A DNA stretch of 64,000 bases. Source: Hibiscus mutabilis. Taxonomy: Eukaryota; Streptophyta; Magnoliopsida; Malvales; Malvaceae. The translations under genes and the position numbers were made by a program. The number at the start of each line of letters is the position of its first letter. Position 1 is the first letter of the stretch. The notes beneath the pieces were generated by a model, which was not told the origin of the DNA, did no database searches, and was given only the letters and a program-made list of their open reading frames with translations. Shown in pieces: positions 51,301 to 60,455 of the stretch. The stretch is taken from positions 5,627,146 to 5,691,145 of the forward strand of contig CM033745.1 of assembly GCA_019671005.1 (NCBI GenBank). The letters run 5' to 3'.

Positions 51301-51474
51301 CTAAGCAAGTGTGCAAAAACAGACATAAAAAGCATGGCCATTTCATTTTAATACCATCAAAATTTGATTTATACGCTAAAAAGCCTGAATACGTACATAT
51401 GTATATATATTCTGACAATCTTGGCAAACTGAAAAGACACATAAAATAGCTTTAACACCATGATATTGACGCAG
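48330..51474. other. intergenic region between KIN-4C and O-fucosyltransferase
   Basis: The first ~300 bp are the KIN-4C leader and promoter; the leader probably has an intron. From 48850 to 50150 the DNA is AT-rich. Around 49580-49760 there are repeats of CGGATCGGATATCCGA type ending in ACACCCCTAATTTT, a common plant transposon terminus, but no partner end was found. At ~50240-50390 lies a degenerate CCCTAAA-rich tract like that at 296-495. Confidence 0.45.
50600..50950 (+). repeat. two copies of a tRNA-like short repeat
   Basis: Similar blocks occur at ~50600-50685 and ~50845-50935. Each has AATTAGCATATA, then CAACRCTCACTTRGAG, then ACTCC.GTCTTGACA, then CACCCTA and finally ACCAGGTTCAAATT. 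The last part resembles an RNA polymerase III B box (GGTTCAAAT), and GGAGCAATGGTTAG in the second copy resembles an A box. They look like SINE heads duplicated in tandem. Confidence 0.4.
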
Positions 51475-54462
51475 TTAAGCTCTACACATGCAATCAGGGG
51501 TTGGATATGTATATATAGATTGCTTCTCCTTTCTTAACCTCATTTGGCCTTGTCTGTTTTTATGCCCATCGATAACTATGTGCTGAAACTCAGACCACTC
51601 CATGCTCTTGTTCAGGAATAGAGGACCCAACAGTAACATGTTTGGTCTTATGGTTTTTAAGTTCAAGTAAGCTCGATGTCCAAGCTGTGAACAGGTATAC
51701 ATGAACTCTCATTTATGAAATTTCTTTTATATAGAATACAATGATTTTTTACTTGATGAAATTCAATCCTAAAACAATGACAGCGGAAAATTGGCAAGGG
51801 AACTTTAAAGTGCATTCTTACCAAATCATTGTGCCTGTTTCCAGGAGAAGCAGAGATGAAGATGTCACTTTGAAGGCTCACGTAATAATCAACGGCTGCC
51901 ATCAAAGATGCTTTACCTTCAACCTCAGTGAGTTCCACCGTTGAAGCAAGGCTCTTCTCATCTTCCATGAGCGGAAACATTTTGCGCAATGTTGAGATCC
52001 TTGCCTCTCCTCCATAAACCTAAAAAAGAAAAGGAAAAAAGGCTCCTTTTAAATCAGGTTTCCGCATAAAACAGTAGTTTCCAAAATTAACCTAGTGAAT
52101 ATGACAGAATCAAATCTACTATGAAAAGAAAGAAAAGAAAACGGACTTTGTGTGAAGCAAGATAGAGGCGGGTATTATTGTTGAAGCCCAAAGCAGTTAG
52201 TAGCAACCCAATCTCCTCTGGAGTCAATGGGCACCGCCCCTGATTTCTCAACTCATTGTCAGTGAATTGAGAGTTTAAGACCCTTCCCTGCCATAAAATT
52301 TGACGGTACTTAGCTAATGCCAGTCTCTCAGCTTTGCCTCCACCAAAATCACAAGCAGAATGAGCAGCCATATCCTGCACAAATTTTAATTAGAAAGGTA
52401 ATTACAGTTGCTACAGCATATCTTCATATATTATGTATGTATATATTTGGATAAAATTCAATATAACCAACAGACTAGACACTCATCAAACGAGTTAGTA
52501 TTGTAAACAACTGACTGGTGCTTTTACCCAGAAACTAACGTGAAAGGGCACTCAAAATATACAGGTACAAATGCTTTGATAGTAGATATATCCCTACCAA
52601 CTTCAATGCCCAGTAGCGCACCAATGACCAATAACCAGAAATTATTTAATGATAATTTAGTTTATGAAAGAACTGAGCATCATCTTCTACTGTTAACCTA
52701 AAAGGCTCCAGGAACACTACAAATTAGATTATATATTGGCTTACTCAATTTTTTAAAGGAAATGGAATTCATACTTTGTCAAAGCGAAGATGTAATACAA
52801 CAAACTTTCCAGCTCCCAATTTTGGGGTATCATCTATTCTCTCAGGTAGGACCTCACTTCCAGATGCTTGAAGCTTCCCAGATGGGTACCGGAGTCGATG
52901 GACAAGGATCTCTCCTAATAATCTGATTTGAAGAACAAATGCTAAAGCTTCGAAGTTTACTTTACAACATAAATGTTGAAGTTTTAGAGGCAACTTGTCA
53001 AACGCTAAATGATGGGAGAATGGTGATATAGCAGCAATCCCATAACTGCACCCATAAAGATCTATCAATCATCATAAACAATCTTGTTTTCTAACGTAGT
53101 TGAACCGCTCACGCACACACATACAAATTTCTACGACCATCTGTCACCAACTGGCTATCTAGCATAAGGGCTGAAAACAGTACTAATTTACCAAAGAAAA
53201 TTGTGTTTGTTGCTTAACGCTTTACCTCTGCATGACAGGCAACACATTTTCGATATACCAATCTGTCGAAGCATGAACAGGTGCTGCTTTGATTCTAGTA
53301 GCTCTTATACCTGTAGCATAATATTCCGTGTGCTCCAAGATAATTGTCTTGGGAGCTCTTTAACTATAGAAACTTTGTCGCCAGGGACATTGATAAAGTG
53401 ATCCACATCAAATATATCCGTGAATGAACTGCAGAAGCAAACCTGAATCTCCTCAGATTAAAAGATAAAAGAAAAGCCAATAACAGGTTGTATATGTTAC
53501 TCATGAAATACCTTGAATCTTGCCAAACAGGATTCACCTCAAGGTGCGGTATCACCAGTGTTGCATTCAATATTTGAGCAACAGCAACTGCATCACATAT
53601 CTTGGTAACAATAAATAAGTAAAAGAAGCCGAAAGTTAATGCATTAAAACCGAACAGCAAAAAAACATGCATTAGCTATCCATTAACTCACCCCCATTCT
53701 TTGCTGCTGGTTCAATCCTCCATCAAGAAATACCTGAATATAACCCTGAGATCTCTCTGGCAATGCTTCAAGATGTGAAAACAAGCTTATTAGTTAAAGA
53801 GAAAAAAATCCCATCTCATTCATTTTCGAGGTCCACTTAATTATATCCAAGAATCTCATTATATAGATTTTCAAACACTTACATGGGGGGTTATCCGCAG
53901 AGTTGATGCAAGGTTTCCATCCTTGATTTGGCAAGGGAGACCAGAGATCGAATTGTTGTTTAATCGGCTGAAAAGGCCAAATACTAAGAAACATACATAG
54001 TATTGAAATTTGAAGACTTTTCACCAATGGATAAAAATCAACTAGATGGGATACTAACTATTTTCCGATGTAGAGGGACCTCAAGTAAAGACAAATGTCT
54101 TGGTTTTGGAGCATTCCATTCCTGGAAAAGCAAGAGCTTCTTCAATTGATTATTTAATTCTAAAACAAATCATAGTGAAATAAACGCAACCATATATAGA
54201 AACGATTGCTAAAAAACTGGTGTCGAAAGCAAACTGAAATTGAAACTCCGGTAATAAAATCAAACGTAGAATAAGCTATATAGAAGAAAAAGAAATATAG
54301 CAAGCGAGAAATGAAAATTACGGAGAATAAAGAGGGCGAGGCACGTCCAAGAGGGGCGAAGAGATTTGGGAGAAAAATTGGCAATAGAAGAAGGAAAAGC
54401 GCGGCAAATGCGCTTCTTTGAGATTTGTGAATCTGGTGATTGTGGCTATATGGCTGCCTCAT
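51475..54462 (-). CDS. plant O-fucosyltransferase-like protein (type II membrane)
   Basis: Ten exons (54322-54462 down to 51475-51684) give about 520 residues. A hydrophobic anchor near residues 18-35 (AFAALFLLLLPIFLPNLF) suggests a Golgi type II protein. The domain is the plant O-FucT/DUF246 fold, with FLDGGLNQQ, ICDAVAVAQILNATLVIPHL, FTDIFDVDHFI, the catalytic-region HLRFDKDMAAHSACDFGGG across an exon join, NNNTRLYLASHK..YGGEAR, and ASPGNRHNDL. The relatives I recall act in glycan or protein fucosylation linked to cell adhesion and wall pectin; the exact substrate here cannot be told. Exon 6 (53226-53428) is one base short. At ~53326 TGG AGC ACA CGG is followed by AATATTATG where GAATATTAT (EYYATGIRATRIK) is expected, i.e. 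GGG reads GG. This breaks the frame unless it is an assembly error. Confidence 0.9.
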
Positions 54463-54553
54463 TCTTTCCTCTCTTTTTTAGTGTGTATAATGCTAAAACC
54501 CTAATTCCATGAAAATTAGAACCTAGAAGAGAGCGTTTCTACTGAAATCGGAA

Positions 54554-54637
54554 ATGGCTGTGATCCAGATGAAAGACGACGTTGCTGAGACCGACGGCAC
54601 TCTGTTGATCGGAAATGTTAATTTATATAAGGTTTAA
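54554..54637 (+). other. 27-codon ORF, copy 1, divergent from O-FucT
   Basis: ATG 54554 opens MAVIQMKDDVAETDGTLLIG and stops at TAA after 27 codons, with the last bases lying in the transposon target site and end. It starts only 91 bp from the O-FucT ATG on the opposite strand. It may be the first exon of a lost head-to-head neighbour or simply leader sequence. I do not recognise the peptide. Confidence 0.35.
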
Positions 54638-54818
54638 TACACCTTTTCCCCTAAACGTTACTTATTTTTTTAATTTATCCCTTAAATTATATTTTATCCA
54701 CTTTTGTCCCTAATATTTTTTATGTTACTCATATTGTCTTTTACCGTTAATTTTTTTATCTAACCCTAATTCCATGAAAATTAGAACCTAGAAAAAAGCG
54801 TTTCTACTGAAATCGAAA

Positions 54819-54902
54819 ATGGCTGTGATCCAGAGGAAGAACGACGTTGCTGAGACTGATGGCACTCTGTTGATCGGAAATGTTAATTTATATAAGGTTT
54901 AA
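54819..54902 (+). other. 27-codon ORF, copy 2
   Basis: The second copy reads MAVIQRKNDVAETDGTLLIG and has the same stop. Against copy 1 there are two amino-acid changes (M to R, D to N) and silent changes in ACC/ACT and GAC/GAT codons. The reading frame has survived duplication, though the sample is too short to prove selection. Confidence 0.35.
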
Positions 54903-56226
54903 TATACTATTTCCTCCTAAACGTTACTTATTTTTTTAATTTGTTCTTTAAATTATATTTTGTCAACTTTTATCCCATAACATTTTTGACGTTATTCATA
55001 TTGTCCTTTATCATTATTTTTTTTTATCTTGACCAATCAAAATTTATCACATTATTTTTTTTACTTTTTAATTTAAAAATAAAAATAAAATATGTTAAAG
55101 TATTTATTAATTTAATTATATTTTTTAAAATACTCAAAATACCCCGTCTTCTCCCACTAAAATACCCACCCTTCTCAAATGGCTGAGAATTTAATCTTTC
55201 AATGACAAGTAACTCATTTCTTGTTAGCTTGACCCGACCGCCATTGATGAACCAAATAAAAGCTTAGAAAAAGTTAAAAGCAGTTGTTGAGGGTTGAATT
55301 AACCAAGTGGGTATTTGTTATTTTCAAGGGATTGAATTGGGTATTTCTCAGAATTTCGAATTTGGGTCGTCTTGTTGTTCTTCTTCTTCATTTTTTTCAT
55401 GGAGTTAATCGCAACGACGGCAGGAACCGGATCTCATAAAACGACGTCAGAAAATGAGGAAGTTGCGGCACTCAAAACACTTCAATTTACTGACGAAATT
55501 TGCTTTTTGATGTCGATTTTGGCGACCGATAATACAAATTCTTTCACGGCTCTGCTTGAACTTCCGGCGACCGGTAATACAAGTTTACTCTGCAGAAACT
55601 AAACCCCTAATTTTCTGCCTTTGATATTGCTATTTGTTTTTCAAAATCTGGATTGTTTCCCAGTTTGTAAGAAATTGCTGATTTTCTTAGTCATTTTTGA
55701 ATTGCAAAACGAAACATGTTACATTCTAATAGATATTACATATGAAATCATGGAGATTTTTTTTAAGAAATTAATTTGCAGTATTGAGTGTTTGATTTTC
55801 CCTTTATGATTTATGGTAGATCTATTATTATTTGTTACCATTTAATTAATTGTTTGACATTTTGCCTCTTTGAATACATTGCTTGGAGAATGAGAATGTT
55901 CATTGCTAAAATCTTATGATTTTACAGTGAGAAATTGAATTATTACACTGAGGAAAAGACCGTATAGGGAGGAAGAAAATGGGGGTATTTTGAGTATTTT
56001 GGAAGATATAATTAAATTAATAAATATTTTAATATATTTATTTTATTTTAAAATTTTAAAATAAAAAAATGATGTGGCGCGTTTTGATTGGTTAAAATAA
56101 TTTTTTTAACGGTGTTAGCTTTTTAGGTTATATTAGTAACGGCGAAAAGTTTAAGGGATAAAACGTCATTTAAAGGGTAAGTTGAAAAAACAGATAATGT
56201 TTAGAGGGAAATATGTGTATTAAGCC
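54896..56226. mobile_element. Mutator-like non-autonomous element 1 (Pack-MULE candidate)
   Basis: A 1,331-bp element bounded by a perfect 9-bp target duplication TTTATATAA (54887-54895 and 56227-56235), the size made by Mutator transposases. The ends read GGTTTAATATACTATTTCC and, from the other side, GGCTTAATACACATATTTCC. Inverted similarity continues for about 260 bp (54896-55158 against 55972-56226). The inner ~800 bp are less AT-rich. They include an ORF ending at 55602 that contains MELIATTAGTGSHKTTSENE, which looks like a captured gene 5' end rather than transposase. No transposase is present. Confidence 0.85.
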
Positions 56227-56235
56227 TTTATATAA

Positions 56236-57701
56236 ATATATATATTTATTTTAAAAAATTTAATTTTAACTCTAAAATATTAAATCTTAGTTTTTTAATC
56301 CTATTTTTAAATTTTAAATCTAAATTAAATTTTTATATTACATTTACATTTATATCACAACATACTTTGCTTACAGCATATAAAACAAATATTTTGCAAA
56401 GTTGCAGCTGCTAAATGCGAGAAAAGAGACGGATCATTAGCGATTTAAATGACCTAAATTTTTAGTTTTGTTGATTATTTAAAATTATGGTCAATTTAAT
56501 AATTTTTTAAATATTAATATTAAATTATTTAAAATTAAGATCAAACTGATAAATATATAAAATTTGTATACTAAAATTTTTATTATACAAACATCATCAT
56601 TATTTATGTTAAGTGATCAAATTGTACTAACATCAAGGCTTTGCTTAGTATAAAGGATGAAAAGTTTGTGAATTAAATGATTAAAATTCAAAGTAAAAAA
56701 GTGATTAAGAATCTTTACCATTTGATTAACATATTTAATCCTTTTTTTGTTTTTCATATTAATGCTTAAGTGATCAAAATAGAATAATAATATAATATTT
56801 TGACAAAAAAATATCTAACGGTATGTATTGAACCAAAACTCATTGTTTTCTCTCTTAATTTTGTTAAAATTTTAAAACTTTTAACTTTTTTCCTATAACG
56901 ATCAATTTATTTTTAATGGTGATTGGCCTTCTTTTTTTTCTTTCCCTTCTTTAGCCTTTAGTAGATTATTTTTTGTGATCGTTTCATAATTTTTTTCTGA
57001 CTAACTCGATGACAACTCGTTATTTCAATGGTCTAAGTTCAAACATTATTCTGAGAGGAAAAAGTGTGACTATCTTCCATTAACTTTAGTCCCGAACATC
57101 TTGAGGAGGGTTGTTTCCTTTGCTCGCCGTCCTTCTCAACTCTTTTCTCATATGCTATCGCATTTTATTTATATTTTCTTTGATTGTATGTTCCTCGATT
57201 TTTCTTTGAAAAATTAAGTTATTGTTTTCTTTTTTTACTGTCATTCGATATTTGCTTTTAAAAAGTTTCACTTTTTTCCAGTGTTTTTTCATCGAATTGA
57301 ATTCTTTTTACTTCAAAAATTTTTGACAAGAAAAATAAATGTTTGAGTTCAAAACATTTTGGTAATATTTTTTTTGTCAATTTTATCAATTTAATCCCTT
57401 AAAACTTATATCGGTGTCATCGATCGCAGATACTTTTTATTTGAAAAATTTTTAGTGATTCGAATGATAACCGTCATTCTTTTCTTTAATGTTGTACGTC
57501 AGTCGTTTAAAGTTTACGTTTTAATCTGATTTTTGCCGACTTTGTTTTCCTGTTCATTTTTGTTCGGAACTTTTTGTGTGTGTTCATGTTCTATGAAGCC
57601 CGGTTTTGCCTATTGTACTTTGGACGATATATTTAAATGAATGAGTTTCATCTGATAAAATAAAAACATCGTTTAACGAGTAAAAATGTAGTTTACATAT
57701 A
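56236..57701. other. intergenic DNA between two Mutator-like elements
   Basis: AT-rich sequence with no supported gene. Runs of T and pyrimidines dominate ~56900-57500. I see no terminal repeats here. Confidence 0.4.
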
Positions 57702-57710
57702 TTGTATTTA

Positions 57711-58475
57711 GGCTTAGCAGTAAAAAAAATGCTCAATCTATATTTTTTTTTTGCAGTTTAATACCGAATATTTTTTAGGTCGCTTTAGTATCTAAAATTT
57801 CATTTTATAACTCATATAAGATTTTTTCATGACAGACGTTAAAATTTTTTATCTAATAAAAACACGACATATGACATATTTCTGGTATTTTTAAATTTGT
57901 ATTATTTAAAAAAAATAGAAAAAAATATTAATTTTATAAAAAAAAAACCCAGCATCTTTAATTTCTCTAAACCCCCAAACCCAAACCTAAATCCCTAAAT
58001 TCTCCCTCCCACCACCGATTCAACCACGACCGGCCACCCTTGCCTTGTCAACCCCCACTACTAAAAATTCCATCATTCTATCGTCGAATGAACAATCAAT
58101 TGTTCCGTCGACGAACATCCTCGTATGAAAAAATAGATCGATTGGGCTTCTAATCGACGTCTAGAGGGTGAGGGATACTGAATGGTGAGGTAGTCGACGC
58201 TTGGGTGGTGAACCACCGACGTGCGGGGAATGTCGGACAGTGAGAGAGGTGGTTTGAGGGTTTGATTGAAAGAAATTAAAATTTTGGGGGTTTTAGGATG
58301 TTTATATTTTTAAAGAAATTCAAAAATTAATTAAATAAATAAAACATGCCACATGTCGGACGAACAACTTAATTTGAGTTGCGGAATAAAACGTTAGACA
58401 CCAAAGTAACCCGAAAAAACGTTAGACATCAAGTTAAAAAAATATAGATTAGACGCCTTTTTTGACTATTAAACC
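57711..58475. mobile_element. Mutator-like non-autonomous element 2
   Basis: A 765-bp element flanked by a perfect 9-bp duplication TTGTATTTA (57702-57710 and 58476-58484). The ends read GGCTTAGCAGTAAAAAAA and, from the right, GGTTTAATAGTCAAAAAAGG. Inverted similarity, including the CTATATTTTTTT block, extends ~150-200 bp inward. The terminal GGYTTARYA matches element 1, so both belong to one wider family. The centre (~57960-58290) is C/G-rich with many CG and ACCACC motifs and may be a captured genic piece. No transposase. Confidence 0.8.
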
Positions 58476-58513
58476 TTGTATTTACGAGAGCTAAACGCCT
58501 AAGGCCTTAAACC

Positions 58514-59109
58514 TAGGGGTGATAATGAGTCTGTCCGGCTCGCGAGCTACTCGGGCTCGGCTCAGTCAAAGCAATGTCAAAGCTCGGCTCGAGTGAGCTC
58601 GACTCTGACTCGAGACCTTAATAAGCCAAGTCGAGCCTACCCAAGCTCGGCTCGAAAAGCTCGTGAAGAGGCTCGAAATAATTATAAATATACTACATAT
58701 ACACTAAAAGTAATATGTTTAGTAAAAGAAAAATAATAAAATAAATTAGAAAAAATTCACTAAAAGTAAATTAACTAAAATAAATTGAGCATTTTCATTT
58801 TATTTTCTTTAATTACGTGTTTATATTGTGAGAATATTTGTTAGTTATTTAGATTAATCTACTTTTTAACATTTTTTTTCTTTTTGATTATTGAATTTCG
58901 TTTCAGTGTTGGTTACGAGAAATTTTTTTAATAAATCTTTTATATAAAAAATTAATAACAAAATTATTCATTTCGAAGTCGAGCTGAGCTTAACAAGCTT
59001 CAAGCCCGAGCCAAATCTGACGGCCTCGAACTTAAACCACATCTAATAATATTATTTTCAAGGCGAACCAAGCTTGACCAGGCTCAAACTCAGCTCGTTA
59101 TCACCCTTA
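58514..59109. mobile_element. hAT-like non-autonomous element
   Basis: A 596-bp element with 16-bp ends TAGGGGTGATAATGAG and, reversed from the right, TAAGGGTGATAACGAG (14 of 16 match). It is flanked by a perfect 8-bp duplication CTTAAACC (58506-58513 and 59110-59117), the hAT signature. The subterminal parts are full of GCTCG/CGAGC motifs in both orientations, typical of hAT transposase binding arrays. No coding capacity. Confidence 0.88.
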
Positions 59110-59117
59110 CTTAAACC

Positions 59118-59456
59118 TAATTTGTCTGACAATTCCAAACGGCTCGTTAAGCTTTACCAAAATCACTACAACAAAAAGTTCAATCTTAAAGTACTTGAGT
59201 TCTTTGTTACATAATATCTTATTCTTGTCTGAAAATCCACTATTCACAGGAAAAGACCAAAAACACCCTTCATTCCCACCCATAATATTCCATAATTTTC
59301 TGTAATTTAAAGAAAAGGCTGACACTAATTCCGTACAATCTATACTTCAAAATTCTTACTCAACAAAAAATTAGATTTCGTATTTTAGCCTACAGAATCG
59401 AAGATCCCATCGTTTTCTCACCTTCCAAACAGACTCTTACGCTCCCCTTTTGGAAA
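59118..59456 (+). promoter_or_regulatory. promoter/leader region of the J-domain gene
   Basis: This 339-bp interval lies between the hAT-like element and the J-domain start codon and must carry the proximal promoter. I see no confident TATA box. The insertion of the element this close may have changed expression. Confidence 0.4.
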
Positions 59457-60455
59457 ATGGAAGAAAACGTAAACAGAGCTGAAGCCATTCGTCTACTAGG
59501 AATCGCTGAGAAGCTTCTCCAAAGTCGTGATTTCAATGGCTCGAGAGACTTCGCAATCTTAGCCCAAGAGACCGAACCGCTGCTGGATGGTTCAGATCAG
59601 ATCCTAGCCATCGTCGACGTCATCCTCGCAGCTGAGAAAAAAGCAAACAACCGCCAAGATTGGTACTCTATTTTACAAATCGATGGCCGATCCGACGACA
59701 ACGATCTCATCAAGAAGCAGTATCGTCGCCTAGCTATCCTTCTTCACCCAGACAAAAATAAGTTCCCTTTCGCCGATCACGCCTTCAAGCTCGTAGCCGA
59801 TGCATGGGCCATTTTATCTAACAGCTCGAAAAAATATGTTTACGACAAAGAATCGAGCTTGTTTACGAGGATTGATTTAAGCAGCGGCGGCGGCGGCTAT
59901 CGTTCGAATCAAGCCGAGAAATTTCCGGTTTCGAGAAGAGGCCAAAATCAGGAGCGCGGGCAATATTGGACGCCGAATGCGAATGCCCAATATGAGAATC
60001 AGAGGTCGAAAACGTCTACATTTTGGACAGCTTGCCCGTACTGTTATAGGTTGTTTGAGTATCCTAGGGCTTACGAAGGTTGTTGTTTAAGGTGCCAGAA
60101 TTGTGAGAAAGCTTTTCACGCGGTTGATATTCCGACATTGCCGCCGTTGGTTCCGGGGAAAGAAGCTTATTATTGTTGCTGAGCGTTTTTTCCATTAGGG
60201 TTTGTGCCTGGAAGTCCGAAAAGTGAAGGAAAATCCCCCACCGGCTTTCCGAACTGGATGCATCCTACATTTTCTGAGGTGCCGATGCATGGGGATGAAA
60301 AAAATGAATTCAATGAGCAAGCTCCGCCACCGCCTCCTTCGACCACTGCAGCAAATGTGGTAGGAAATACAAGTAATGCGGCTGTGGTATCCGGTGGGAA
60401 TATGTCCAATTCGGGCCCAAAGAAGAGAGGGAGGCCGAGGAAAGTTCCACTGTGA
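59457..60455 (+). CDS. J-domain (DnaJ/HSP40) protein with AT-hook, in-frame TGA
   Basis: A single exon. Residues 1-65 are the helical N-terminal cap (MEENVNRAEAIRLLGIAEKL) typical of plant nuclear-type J proteins, and the J domain follows at ~68-132 with the HPD motif at 97-99. A C-x-x-C-rich part (TACPYCYRLF..CQNCEKAFHA) and a C-terminal AT-hook KKRGRPRKVPL complete it. J domains stimulate the ATPase of HSP70; the AT-hook suggests chromatin association. At 60180-60182 TGA interrupts the frame (YYCC-stop-AFFPLGFVPG). Relatives have tryptophan there, and the frame stays open for a further 90 codons to 60455. The product is therefore 241 residues, or 332 if TGA is read through or is an error for TGG. 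Longer family members also carry DUF3444, absent here. Confidence 0.85.

Larger units (their letters stand above)
54499..55028. repeat. 265-bp tandem duplication spanning a mini ORF and a transposon end
   Basis: CTAATTCCATGAAAATTAGA at 54501 recurs at 54766, exactly 265 bp later, and the similarity continues to the end of the unit. Each unit holds the 27-codon ORF, the TTTATATAA target site and ~130 bp of the left end of the adjacent Mutator-like element. The duplication therefore happened after or together with that insertion. The copies differ at many positions. Confidence 0.88.
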
